DNA of 64,000 nucleotides. It comes from PFJX01 sp044227325 (GTDB lineage Bacteria; Pseudomonadota; Gammaproteobacteria; Burkholderiales; Thiobacillaceae). Position 1 is the first letter of the stretch, and every line of letters begins with the position of its first letter. The DNA lies in contig JBGAFI010000004.1 in assembly GCA_044227325.1 (NCBI GenBank), forward strand, positions 248,001 through 312,000, given 5' to 3'. The notes beneath the pieces were generated by a model. It did not search any database. It was given only the letters and a program-made list of their open reading frames with translations, and was not told where the DNA came from. The position numbers and the translations under genes were made by a program. This document shows, piece by piece, positions 1-8,295 of the stretch.

Positions 1-575
1 GCCTGGTAGTACCAGATGGTTTCCATCGGCTCCGCTTCCAGTTCCGGCATCATCATGTCCAGGGCGTTGCCGATGTGGTCCTTCACCGAGCCGCATTCGT
101 CGTCCAGGTTGACCCACACGAAGCCGCCGTAGGCCACCTCGGTCCGAACCTCCTTGAGCGAGACGTCGGCCTTGCAGACGCGGTCCTGGTAGCCGTCCTT
201 GCCGCGCGGGATGTCCACGCAGTCGCCTTTGCCGTTGAAAGCCCACTGGTGGAAGATGCAGGTCATGTACTTGGTGGTGCCGGACGGGTCGTAGACCAGC
301 AGATTGCCGCGGTGGGGGCAAACGTTATAGAAAGTGCGGATTTTCATGTCCTCGCCCCGCACGATGACCAGTTCCGCGTCACCCGGATGGTGGTAGCGGC
401 GGTAATCGCCCGGCTTCTCGAGCTCGCTCTCGTGGACCGCGAGAAACCAGGTTTTCCGGAAAATCCGTTCTTTCTCCTCCTCGAAGATCATCGGGTCGGA
501 ATAGATCGAGGAATCCGCATAATGGGTGGCGGGAAGCGCCGGCTTATGCGTCCATTGCACACTGTTGCGCGACAT
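1..575 (-). CDS. Rieske-type oxygenase, large (alpha) subunit, 3' part outside window
   Basis: This is the N-terminal 191 codons of a Rieske non-heme iron oxygenase; the rest lies left of position 1. The Rieske [2Fe-2S] ligands are visible: C86-x-H88 (CPHRG) and C106-x2-H109 (CIFH), 17 residues apart. In this family the cluster passes electrons to a mononuclear iron in the C-terminal half, which is not in view, so the substrate cannot be told. The start ATG (573-575) follows an AAAGGA ribosome site. The gene is divergent from the formate dehydrogenase operon and has its own sigma-54 promoter at 647-662. Ring dihydroxylation and O- or N-demethylation are both possible. A demethylase would yield C1 units that could end as formate, which would fit the divergent neighbour; that link is inference. 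Confidence 0.85.
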   Translation of the reverse strand, partial: MSRNSVQWTHKPALPATHYADSSIYSDPMIFEEEKERIFRKTWFLAVHESELEKPGDYRRYHHPGDAELVIVRGEDMKIRTFYNVCPHRGNLLVYDPSGTTKYMTCIFHQWAFNGKGDCVDIPRGKDGYQDRVCKADVSLKEVRTEVAYGGFVWVNLDDECGSVKDHIGNALDMMMPELEAEPMETIWYYQ

Positions 576-646
576 AGTTCGTTTCCTTTGACGAGACATT
601 GAGTGGATATCTGAATGATGGCCACAAGGTGGTCATGGCCTAATTA

Positions 647-662
647 AGCAGAACGTGTGCCA
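647..662 (-). promoter_or_regulatory. sigma-54 promoter of the Rieske oxygenase gene
   Basis: Read on the minus strand this is TGGCAC-ACGTT-CTGCT, with GG and GC exactly 10 nt apart as sigma-54 requires. The predicted start is near 636, giving a leader of about 60 nt. The last eight bases (GTTCTGCT) are identical to those of the divergent fds promoter. Confidence 0.75.
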
Positions 663-738
663 TATGCAGAAATTGAATGTAAGTCGTTGTTTTTAGACAC
701 TCCTATCAAATAACTCGCGCCCGGGAAGCCCCGGCCGC

Positions 739-753
739 GTTTCCAGAAGAAAC
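739..753. promoter_or_regulatory. Palindrome GTTTC-N5-GAAAC, candidate activator site for the Rieske gene
   Basis: GTTTC-CAGAA-GAAAC is a 15-bp palindrome centred about 110 bp upstream of the predicted Rieske transcription start, the usual distance for a sigma-54 enhancer-binding protein. The same motif occurs twice upstream of fdsG. A further GAAAC half-site lies at 761-765. Confidence 0.5.
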
Positions 754-925
754 ATCCAGGGAAACACGCCCACTCCGGCCGCGTCGAAGCCGGCGCCGAC
801 CGGGATCCGGGAGGCGCCGCGCCAACCCATGCTGGCCCGTGAAGGGCGCGGAACCCGTGTGGGAAGCGCCGTCCGGGCCTCGACGACGAACGTCTCGATC
901 ACCGGGGCAAAGCGGGCATGCAAGT

Positions 926-963
926 GTTTCCCGTGGAAACAACTAGGCGTTTCGTATGGAAAC
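926..963. promoter_or_regulatory. Tandem palindromes GTTTC-N5-GAAAC, candidate activator sites for fds
   Basis: Two 15-bp palindromes lie at 926-940 (GTTTC-CCGTG-GAAAC) and 949-963 (GTTTC-GTATG-GAAAC), 23 bp centre to centre (about two helical turns). They sit at about -129 and -106 from the predicted fds start. The second contains TTTCGTA, a weak resemblance to the core of the E. coli FhlA box. The protein that binds them is not identified in this window. Confidence 0.5.
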
Positions 964-1034
964 ACGGCCGCGGCCGCGGTCCGCGCGCAAATCCCATCCA
1001 ATTGATACGAAAGGATTTTTTTACGCCTCCCGCG

Positions 1035-1052
1035 CTGGCATAGGTTCTGCTA
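1035..1052 (+). promoter_or_regulatory. sigma-54 promoter of the fds operon
   Basis: TGGCAT-AGGTT-CTGCT at 1036-1051 has the GG...GC spacing of 10 nt. The predicted start is near 1062, 40 nt before the fdsG ATG. The rest of the 576-1101 gap holds only the Rieske promoter and the three palindromes; I see no gene in it. Confidence 0.7.
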
Positions 1053-1101
1053 ATAGCTTAGGGCGCGCTCACCACCGAGCCCATCCATACGAAGGACCAA
1101 A

Positions 1102-1584
1102 ATGCCGACTGACACCGCGTCGCAGCTCGATACCGTCGGGCGCATCGTCGACGCCAAGAAAGCGATGCCCGGCGCCATGCTGCCGATCCTGCACGCCATC
1201 CAGGACGAGATCGGGCATATCCCCGCGGAAGCGGTACCCCTGATCGCGGGCGCCTTGAACGTGTCGCGGGCCGAAGTGCACGGTGTGATCACCTACTACC
1301 ACCATTTCCGCCAACACCCGCCCGGCAGACACACCGTCCGCGTGTGCCGCGCGGAGGCCTGCCAGGCGGTTGGCGCGGAAGCCCTGCTGGATCACGTCCG
1401 CGAGACGCTGGACTGCGGCATGCACGAAACCACCGGCGACGGCGCATTCACCGTCGAGCCGGTGTATTGCCTGGGACATTGCGCCAGCGGGCCGAACATC
1501 CTGGTCGACGAAGACAGCTTGCACGCCAGGGTGACGCCGGCCAAATTCGACGCCATCGTGCGCGCCACGCGGGAGAAATCGTGA
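1102..1584 (+). CDS. fdsG: NAD-dependent formate dehydrogenase, gamma subunit (NuoE-like)
   Basis: This 160-aa protein matches the NuoE/FdsG thioredoxin-fold family, which carries one [2Fe-2S] cluster. The four expected cysteines are visible in VCRAEACQ and VYCLGHC. It forms the diaphorase part of the soluble molybdenum formate dehydrogenase with FdsB and transfers electrons from formate oxidation to NAD+. It is the first gene of fdsGBA-fdsD and follows a sigma-54 promoter. The downstream fdsB start overlaps its stop codon, which indicates translational coupling. Confidence 0.93.
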   Translation: MPTDTASQLDTVGRIVDAKKAMPGAMLPILHAIQDEIGHIPAEAVPLIAGALNVSRAEVHGVITYYHHFRQHPPGRHTVRVCRAEACQAVGAEALLDHVRETLDCGMHETTGDGAFTVEPVYCLGHCASGPNILVDEDSLHARVTPAKFDAIVRATREKS

Positions 1585-3137
1585 CCATCACCGTCCATGT
1601 TCCCCGGGATTCCACCGCGCTGGCCCTCGGCGCCGACGCGGTGGCCGAAGCGGTCCAGGCCCAGGCGGGCGCGCGCGGCATCGACATCCGGCTCGTCCGC
1701 AACGGTTCGCGCGGCCTGTTCTGGCTGGAGCCGATGGTCGAGATCGCCACGCCGGAGGGACGGATCGCCTTCGGGCCGGTCGCGCCGGAAGACGTCGCAA
1801 GCCTGTTCGACGCCGGTTTTCCCGCCGACTGCGCGCACCGCCTCCGTCTCGGCCCGCCGGAAGAACTGCCATATCTGAAAGCACAGGAACGCCTGACCTT
1901 CGCCCGGGTCGGCATCACCGATCCCCTGTCCCTGGCGGATTACCTGGCCCACGCGGGCTACGACGGGCTCAAGCGCGCGCTGACCCTGAGCCCCGGCGAC
2001 ATCGTCCAGGAAGTCACCGATTCCGGCCTGCGCGGGCGCGGCGGCGCCGCCTTCCCGACCGGCATCAAGTGGAAGACCGTGCTGGACGCTCGGGCGGACC
2101 GGAAATACGTCGTCTGCAACGCCGACGAGGGCGACTCGGGCACCTTCTCCGACCGCATGGTCATGGAAGACGATCCTTTCATGTTGATCGAGGGCATGAC
2201 CATCGCCGGCATCGGCGTCGAGGCGACCCAGGGCTACCTCTACGTCCGTTCCGAGTACCCCCACGCCATCGCCGTCCTCGAACATGCCATCGCCACCGCC
2301 CGCGCGGCGGGCTACCTGGGTGACGACGTGCTCGGCTCGGGCAAGGCCTTCCACCTCGAGGTCAGGAAAGCGGCCGGCGCCTACGTCTGCGGCGAGGAAA
2401 CCGCGATGCTGGAAAGCCTCGAGGGCAAGCGCGGCATCGTCCGCGCCAAGCCGCCGCTGCCGGCGATCAAGGGCCTGTTCGGCCAACCGACGGTCATCAA
2501 CAACGTCATCTCTCTCGCCTCGGTGCCGCTGATCCTGGCCCGTGGCGCCGCCTTCTACCGGGACCACGGGATGGGCCGCTCGCGCGGCACCCTGCCCTTC
2601 CAGCTCGCCGGAAACGTCCTCAGGGGCGGCCTGGTGGAAAAAGCCTTCGGCCTCACCCTGCGCGAGCTGCTCTACGATTTCGGCGGCGGCAGCCTCAGCG
2701 GCAGGCCGATCCGCGCCGTCCAGGTGGGCGGTCCGCTGGGCGCCTACCTGCCCGAATCCCAATTCGACACGCAGCTCGACTACGAGGCCTTCGCCGCCAT
2801 CGGCGCGGTGGTCGGCCACGGCGGCGTGGTGGTGTTCGACGACAGCGTGGACATGGCCCACCAGGCGCGTTACGCGATGGAATTCTGCGCGCTCGAATCC
2901 TGCGGCAAATGCACGCCGTGCCGGATCGGCTCCACCCGCGGCGTCGAGGTCATCGACCGCATCGCCGCGAACCACGACAGGCCGCTGCAAATCCAGCTGC
3001 TGCGCGACCTGTGCAACACCATGCTGAACAGTTCCCTGTGCGCGATGGGGGGCATGACGCCCTACCCCGTGCTGTCCGCCCTGAACCATTTTCCCGAAGA
3101 CTTCGGTGCCGCCGACCTGGCGGCCCGAGCCGCCTGA
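1581..3137 (+). CDS. fdsB: NAD-dependent formate dehydrogenase, beta subunit (NuoF-like)
   Basis: The 518-aa product binds FMN and NAD+ and passes electrons from the iron-sulfur chain to NAD+. An N-terminal thioredoxin-like region (about 1-100) is followed by the NuoF core with the Gly-rich FMN/NADH segment (RGRGGAAFPTG) and a [4Fe-4S] site: C441, C444 and C447 in CGKCTPC, plus C487. I chose the GTG at 1581, which overlaps the fdsG stop (GTGA) and gives the normal FdsB length; the frame stays open further upstream but inside fdsG. It is in an operon with fdsG, fdsA and fdsD. Confidence 0.93.
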   Translation: MTITVHVPRDSTALALGADAVAEAVQAQAGARGIDIRLVRNGSRGLFWLEPMVEIATPEGRIAFGPVAPEDVASLFDAGFPADCAHRLRLGPPEELPYLKAQERLTFARVGITDPLSLADYLAHAGYDGLKRALTLSPGDIVQEVTDSGLRGRGGAAFPTGIKWKTVLDARADRKYVVCNADEGDSGTFSDRMVMEDDPFMLIEGMTIAGIGVEATQGYLYVRSEYPHAIAVLEHAIATARAAGYLGDDVLGSGKAFHLEVRKAAGAYVCGEETAMLESLEGKRGIVRAKPPLPAIKGLFGQPTVINNVISLASVPLILARGAAFYRDHGMGRSRGTLPFQLAGNVLRGGLVEKAFGLTLRELLYDFGGGSLSGRPIRAVQVGGPLGAYLPESQFDTQLDYEAFAAIGAVVGHGGVVVFDDSVDMAHQARYAMEFCALESCGKCTPCRIGSTRGVEVIDRIAANHDRPLQIQLLRDLCNTMLNSSLCAMGGMTPYPVLSALNHFPEDFGAADLAARAA

Positions 3138-3153
3138 GGCAAGGATCCAAGCC

Positions 3154-5994
3154 ATGAACACGCTGCGCGAAATCGATTACGGCACGCCGAAAAGCACGTC
3201 CGAGAAGCTGGTCAGCCTGGAAATCGACGGCGTCGAGGTCAGCGTGCCGCAAGGCACGATGCTGATGCGCGCGGCGGTGGAAGCCGGGGTCTCGGTGCCC
3301 AAACTGTGCGCCACCGACAGCCTCGAACCCTTCGGTTCCTGCCGCCTCTGCCTGGTGGAGATCGAAGGACGGCGCGGTTTCCCCGCCTCCTGCACGACGC
3401 CGGCCGAGCACGGCATGAAAGTGCACACCCAATCCTTGGAACTGGCCAAGCTGCGCCGTGGGGTGATGGAGCTGTACATCTCCGACCACCCGCTCGATTG
3501 CCTGACCTGTCCCACCAACGGCAACTGCGAGCTGCAGACCATGGCCGGCGTGGTCGGCCTGCGCGACGTGCGCTACGGCTACGAAGGCGCCAACCATCTC
3601 GGCGAAGCCAAGGACGAATCGAATCCCTACTTCACCTACGATCCGTCCAAATGCATCGTCTGCAACCGCTGCGTGCGGGCCTGCGAGGAGACCCAGGGCA
3701 CCTTCGCCCTGACCATCTCCGGACGCGGCTTCGCATCCCGCGTCTCGCCCGGCGAGGACCAGCCGTTCATGGACTCCGAGTGCGTCTCCTGCGGCGCCTG
3801 CGTCATGGCCTGTCCGACCGCCACCCTGACCGAAAAGAGCGTCATCCAGTTCGGCCAGGCCGAGCGCGACGTCGTCACGACCTGCGCCTATTGCGGCGTG
3901 GGCTGCGGTTTCAAGGCCGAAGTGCAGGGCAACCAGGTGGTGCGCATGGTGCCCTGGAAGGAAGGCAAGGCGAACGAAGGCCACGCCTGCGTCAAGGGAC
4001 GCTTCGCCTGGGGCTACGCCACCCATCCGGACCGGGTCACCAAGCCCATGATCCGGGCCGACATCAGCGATCCCTGGCGCGAAGTGTCCTGGGAGGAGGC
4101 GATGCGCCACACCGCCGAGCGATTCCGCCGCATCCAGGCGAAATACGGGCGCGATTCCATCGGCGGCATCACCTCCTCCCGCTGCACCAACGAGGAGACC
4201 TACCTGGTCCAGAAACTGGTGCGCGCCGCCTTCGGCAACAACAACGTCGACACCTGCGCCCGCGTCTGCCATTCGCCCACCGGCTACGGCCTGAAACAGA
4301 CCCTGGGCGAATCCTCCGGCACCCAGACCTTCAAATCGGTCGAGAAGGCCGACGTGATCATGGTCATCGGCGCCAACCCCACCGATGCCCACCCGGTGTT
4401 CGCCTCGCGGCTGAAGAAGCGCATCCGCGAGGGCGCCAGGCTGATCGTGGTGGATCCGCGCGCGATCGAGCTGGTCAGTTCGCCCCACATCAAGGCCGAT
4501 CACCACCTCAAGCTGCGGCCCGGCACCAACGTCGCCGTGGTCACGGCGCTGGCCCACGTCATCGTCGACGAGGGCCTGCTCGACGAGGCGTTCATCGCCG
4601 AGCGCTGCGAAGCCCAGGCCTTCGCCGACTGGCGCGAATTCGTCGCCCGCCCGGAAAACTCCCCCGAGGCCCTGTTCGCCGCCACCGGCGTGCCCGCCGC
4701 CGACATCCGCGCGGCCGCCCGCCTCTACGCCACGGCGGGCAACGGCGCGATCTACTACGGCCTGGGCGTGACCGAGCATTCCCAGGGCTCCACCACGGTG
4801 ATCGGCATCGCCAACCTGGCCATGGCCACCGGCAACATCGGCCGCGAGGGGGTGGGCGTCAATCCCCTGCGCGGCCAGAACAACGTCCAGGGCTCCTGCG
4901 ACATGGGCTCGTTCCCGCACGAGTTTCCGGGCTACCGGCACGTCTCAGACGCGAGCGTGCGCGACCTGTTCGAGCAGCACTGGGGCGTGCCGTTGCAGTC
5001 GGAGCCGGGCCTGCGCATTCCCAACATGTTCGACGCGGCCCACGACGGCAGCTTCAAGGGTCTCTACTGCCAGGGCGAGGACATCGTCCAGTCCGATCCC
5101 AACACCCAGCACGTGTCCGACGCGCTGCGGGCGATGGAATGCGTCGTGGTCCAGGACATCTTCCTGAACGAGACCGCCAAGTACGCCCACGTCTTCCTGC
5201 CCGGCGCGACCTTCCTGGAAAAGGACGGCACCTTCACCAACGCCGAACGGCGCATCTCCCGCGTGCGCGAGGTCATGCGTCCCCTGTCCGGCAAGGCCGA
5301 TTGGGAAATCACCGTGGACCTGGCGAACGCCCTGGGCTATCCGATGCATTACGCCCACCCGTCCGAAATCATGGACGAGATCGCCGCCCTGACGCCCCAG
5401 TTCGCCCAGGTGAGCTATGCCCTGCTCGACGCCGAGGGCAGCCTGCAGTGGCCGTGCAACGACCGCTCGCCGAGCGGCACGCCGACCATGCACGTGGGCG
5501 ATTTCGTGCGCGGCAAGGGCAAGTTCATCATCACCCAGTACGTCCCCACCGACGAGAAGATCACCCGCAAATACCCGCTCCTGCTGACCACCGGCCGCAT
5601 CCTGTCCCAGTACAACGTCGGCGCCCAGACCCGGCGCACCGAGAACGTCCGCTTCTACGACGAGGATGTGCTGGAAATCCACCCCCACGACGCCGAGGAG
5701 CGCGGCATCGCGGACGGCGACTGGGTCGGGGTGACGTCGCGGGTCGGCGAGACGGTGCTGCGCGCGGTCGTCAGCGCGCGCGTGCAGGCCGGCGTGGTCT
5801 ACACCACCTTCCATTTCCCGGAATCGGGCGCCAACGTCATCACCACCGACAACTCCGACTGGGCCACCAACTGCCCCGAGTACAAGGTGACCGCGGTGCA
5901 ACTGGTCAAGGTCACGCAGCCGTCGGAATGGCAGCAGCGCTACCGGCACTTCAACCGGGAACAGCTGCGCTTGGCGCAGATGGCCCATGAATGA
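3154..5994 (+). CDS. fdsA: NAD-dependent formate dehydrogenase, catalytic alpha subunit (Mo, Fe-S)
   Basis: This 946-aa protein oxidises formate to CO2 at a bis-molybdopterin guanine dinucleotide centre. Domains in order are: plant-type [2Fe-2S] (C52, C63, C66, C80); a His/Cys-ligated [4Fe-4S] (H112, C116, C119, C125); two ferredoxin-type [4Fe-4S] (C167-C177 and C210-C220); the cluster next to the active site (C244, C247, C251, C279); then the molybdopterin domains. The molybdenum ligand is C372 in RVCHSPTG, so this is a cysteine rather than a selenocysteine enzyme. The ATG at 3154 is preceded by an AAGGA-type site. NuoG-like N-terminal extensions are typical of FdsA. Confidence 0.95.
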   Translation: MNTLREIDYGTPKSTSEKLVSLEIDGVEVSVPQGTMLMRAAVEAGVSVPKLCATDSLEPFGSCRLCLVEIEGRRGFPASCTTPAEHGMKVHTQSLELAKLRRGVMELYISDHPLDCLTCPTNGNCELQTMAGVVGLRDVRYGYEGANHLGEAKDESNPYFTYDPSKCIVCNRCVRACEETQGTFALTISGRGFASRVSPGEDQPFMDSECVSCGACVMACPTATLTEKSVIQFGQAERDVVTTCAYCGVGCGFKAEVQGNQVVRMVPWKEGKANEGHACVKGRFAWGYATHPDRVTKPMIRADISDPWREVSWEEAMRHTAERFRRIQAKYGRDSIGGITSSRCTNEETYLVQKLVRAAFGNNNVDTCARVCHSPTGYGLKQTLGESSGTQTFKSVEKADVIMVIGANPTDAHPVFASRLKKRIREGARLIVVDPRAIELVSSPHIKADHHLKLRPGTNVAVVTALAHVIVDEGLLDEAFIAERCEAQAFADWREFVARPENSPEALFAATGVPAADIRAAARLYATAGNGAIYYGLGVTEHSQGSTTVIGIANLAMATGNIGREGVGVNPLRGQNNVQGSCDMGSFPHEFPGYRHVSDASVRDLFEQHWGVPLQSEPGLRIPNMFDAAHDGSFKGLYCQGEDIVQSDPNTQHVSDALRAMECVVVQDIFLNETAKYAHVFLPGATFLEKDGTFTNAERRISRVREVMRPLSGKADWEITVDLANALGYPMHYAHPSEIMDEIAALTPQFAQVSYALLDAEGSLQWPCNDRSPSGTPTMHVGDFVRGKGKFIITQYVPTDEKITRKYPLLLTTGRILSQYNVGAQTRRTENVRFYDEDVLEIHPHDAEERGIADGDWVGVTSRVGETVLRAVVSARVQAGVVYTTFHFPESGANVITTDNSDWATNCPEYKVTAVQLVKVTQPSEWQQRYRHFNREQLRLAQMAHE

Positions 5995-6145
5995 TTCCGC
6001 TTTCCGCCCCCGCCCGCGCCCCCGCCATCCCGACCCGTGGATTGGCGCGCGGTGTCATGGCCGGCGCGGGACGCATCCCGGCCGGCCCGGAATACCCCTG
6101 CCCCCAGCGGGCGAACACGCGCAGACACCCTCGCGGGAATGAGCC

Positions 6146-6370
6146 ATGAACATCCAAAACCTGATCAAGATGGCCAACCAGATCGGCGCCTTTTTCGAGG
6201 CCATGCCCGACCGGCCCCAGGCCACCGCCGACATCGCCGCCCATATCAAGCGCTTCTGGGATCCCCGCATGCGGCATCAACTGCTCAGCCAGATGGACAG
6301 CCAGGTCACCGCCAATCTGAAGGAAATCGTGCGCGACGCCTTGCGCACCCATCGCCACTCCCTGGAGTGA
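6146..6370 (+). CDS. fdsD: Formate dehydrogenase delta subunit
   Basis: The 74-aa protein matches the FdsD family of small accessory subunits of NAD-linked molybdenum formate dehydrogenase. It has the recognisable segments IKMANQIGAFF and HIKRFWDPRMR. In classical operons the order is fdsGBACD; here the 151 bp between fdsA and fdsD hold no fdsC/fdhD, so the sulfurtransferase that sulfurates the cofactor must be elsewhere. The 230 bp after its stop (6371-6600) contain no recognisable gene or clear terminator. Confidence 0.85.
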   Translation: MNIQNLIKMANQIGAFFEAMPDRPQATADIAAHIKRFWDPRMRHQLLSQMDSQVTANLKEIVRDALRTHRHSLE

Positions 6371-6600
6371 CGCCGGCATGGGGCTGCGGCGTCCCCCTCC
6401 GGGCGGCTGACCGCACGGGCTCCCCCCGCAAGCCCCTTGTCAGGATGGCTAGCCCGACCGGCCCATCGCCGCGTCCGCGCGCTTCCTTCCCGCCGGCGGG
6501 AACGCCACCGGCCGAGGGCTCATACCCTGCCTGCGCGCCGGGTCGCGCAACGACACACCGCCGTTCCGCTTTTGCGATTCCGCCGCTTCGCACCCGGCGC

Positions 6601-6816
6601 CTACTCGTCCCACTTTTTCAGCAGGGCGCGGATGTCCACCTTTTCCACCTCGGGCAGGTTGGCGAGCACCCTGGGCGGCGTCAGTCCGGGCGGCTTGCCG
6701 GCCGGTTTTGCGCGGCCCTTGCGCGCCATCAGGAGGGAAAAGACATTGGGGACCATGGAAATGGTCGTCGTGATGATGGAAGCCATGGCAACACCTTGCT
6801 TGGGTGAACAGGCCAT
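6601..6816 (-). CDS. Small uncharacterised protein downstream of nifM
   Basis: This ORF encodes 71 aa, or about 61 aa if the internal methionine before ASIITTT is the start. It has a short hydrophobic N-terminal stretch and a basic, proline-rich middle. I do not recognise a family. It lies on the same strand as nifM, 111 bp downstream, so it could be the last gene of the nifV-nifM unit. No clear terminator is seen in between apart from a GC-rich hairpin without a T tract. Its reality is uncertain. Confidence 0.4.
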   Translation of the reverse strand: MACSPKQGVAMASIITTTISMVPNVFSLLMARKGRAKPAGKPPGLTPPRVLANLPEVEKVDIRALLKKWDE

Positions 6817-6927
6817 AGAAATAACCCCGCCGCTCCGGCCCCTCCATCAACCGGGTTGGCCCACCGGGTTCACCGCGGCGCTCCGCGCCGGTCGATGCAG
6901 CGGCGGGGCGAGGGCGCCCGGCGCCGC

Positions 6928-7794
6928 TCAGGCCGCCACCGCTTCCTTCTGCCCCAATCGCTTCAACCAGGCTTTCTGGCAGATCTGGCGCCGCCGGGTT
7001 TCCAGCATTTCCCGGATTTTCGGTTTGATCTGATGCAACGGCACCTTGCCGGCGGGGGTGACGGCCTCGCACCAGAGGATGTGGAACCCCAGCGGAGACT
7101 CGGTGACCGGGCCGATCTGGCCGGCTTCCAGGGTGAACAGCAAAGCGTCCAGTTCCGGATAGAGCTGGCCCTTGCGCGCGTCGCCCAACAGGCCGCCCTG
7201 CATGGCGGTGGGGCATTCGGAGTGCTTGAGCGCCTGCTCCTCGAAGCGGCCGGGCTCCTTGACCAGGCGGGCGGCCACCGCGTCGATGCGCTCGCGCGCC
7301 TTGGCGCGGGTGTTGTCCGGCATGTCCTCGTTGATCGTGATGAGGATGTGGCGGGCGCGCCGGGTTTCCGGCCGGGTGAACTGATCCGGGTGGTAGTGGT
7401 AGTACAGCTCCACGTCGATATCGCTGACCTTCGCGGCGCGGGACGCCTCTTTTTCCAGGATCGCCTCCACCTTCAGCTCCCGGTTCAGGGCCGCGACCAG
7501 GCCGGCATGGTTGAGACCGTTGTCGGCAAGGTCGTTGTGGAATTCCACTTCGTCCGGATAACGTCCGCTGATTTCCGCCAAGGCGTCGCGCAGGGTGGCT
7601 TCCGGCACCACCACGTCGCGCGCTTCCGGCGCGGACAGGACCAGGGTTTCCAGGCTGTGCTGGCGGCGCGCCAGCGTCTCCGCCCTCTGCCGTTCCGCCT
7701 GGTCCAGGGATTGCGGGCCCCGGCCGAACAGGCCATGAGCGGTCTTCAGGAGCAGGTAGGCGAGTTCGCCGCCGCCGCGGGAGGGCTCAGTCAT
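6928..7794 (-). CDS. nifM: NifM, peptidyl-prolyl isomerase for nitrogenase Fe protein maturation
   Basis: The 288-aa protein has the two-part NifM structure: a helical N-terminal half and a parvulin-type rotamase domain (about residues 135-245, with RARHILI and the GGLLGDARKGQL and ESPLGFHILW segments). NifM is needed for folding and dimerisation of NifH in Azotobacter and Klebsiella. The start overlaps the end of nifZ by 8 nt, and the gene order nifW-nifZ-nifM is that of Azotobacter. It is cytoplasmic. Confidence 0.92.
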   Translation of the reverse strand: MTEPSRGGGELAYLLLKTAHGLFGRGPQSLDQAERQRAETLARRQHSLETLVLSAPEARDVVVPEATLRDALAEISGRYPDEVEFHNDLADNGLNHAGLVAALNRELKVEAILEKEASRAAKVSDIDVELYYHYHPDQFTRPETRRARHILITINEDMPDNTRAKARERIDAVAARLVKEPGRFEEQALKHSECPTAMQGGLLGDARKGQLYPELDALLFTLEAGQIGPVTESPLGFHILWCEAVTPAGKVPLHQIKPKIREMLETRRRQICQKAWLKRLGQKEAVAA

Positions 7795-8278
7795 CGCCGC
7801 CCTCCGCGCGATGCATCACCCGGGCCTCCATCCTGGCGTCGTCGGGGGCGGTATCCAGCACGCTTTCCGGCACCTGCAGCACTTGGCCGCCGGAGAAGTG
7901 CACGTGGTAATGCACCGTGTCCCCTTCCCGCAGCACTTTCAAGACCTCGCCGATGGCGCCCAGGGGTACCTTGACCTCGCCGCCCACGGCCAGGTTGAGG
8001 CGGCACATCACCTTCTCCCGGGTCTCGAACTTGCTGGGGGTCCAGGGTTCGTCGGCGGGAATGAGTTCCTCCTCGCGGCAGCCGACGATGCGGTCCTCGG
8101 ACAGGAAGTTGACCGTGTAGATGATCTGATCCTGCAGGAAGGTGCCCACGTTCATGACGAAGCCGGTGGAACCGCGCCGGATCAGCAGATTGCCCGGGTC
8201 CTTGCCCGGAAAGGTGCCGTCGTTGCGCACGTTGCGCGTGACCCGGACGGCGTCGCCGTATTCGAATCGGGGCATCAT
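7787..8278 (-). CDS. nifZ: NifZ, nitrogenase P-cluster maturation factor
   Basis: The roughly 163-aa product begins (M)MPRFEYGDAVRV, a typical NifZ start, and has the conserved G-T-x-G-F and NFL segments. NifZ takes part in forming the second P-cluster in the MoFe protein. Two adjacent ATGs (8276-8278 and 8273-8275) follow a GGGAGA ribosome site; I use the first. The stop overlaps nifM. It is slightly longer than the Azotobacter protein, and the extra C-terminal residues are acidic. Confidence 0.9.
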   Translation of the reverse strand: MMPRFEYGDAVRVTRNVRNDGTFPGKDPGNLLIRRGSTGFVMNVGTFLQDQIIYTVNFLSEDRIVGCREEELIPADEPWTPSKFETREKVMCRLNLAVGGEVKVPLGAIGEVLKVLREGDTVHYHVHFSGGQVLQVPESVLDTAPDDARMEARVMHRAEGGDD

Positions 8279-8295
8279 GGCTGCTTGTCTCCCGG

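Noticed and set aside
1344..1580. Extended upstream start for fdsB inside fdsG
   Set aside because: The extra residues are a shadow translation of fdsG; GTG 1581 coupled to the fdsG stop gives the family length.
3306..5990. Very long alternative-frame ORFs over fdsA (3306-5990 plus; 2950-4941 minus)
   Set aside because: Arginine-, proline- and alanine-rich shadow frames typical of high-G+C codon use; fdsA in the true frame has full cofactor motifs.
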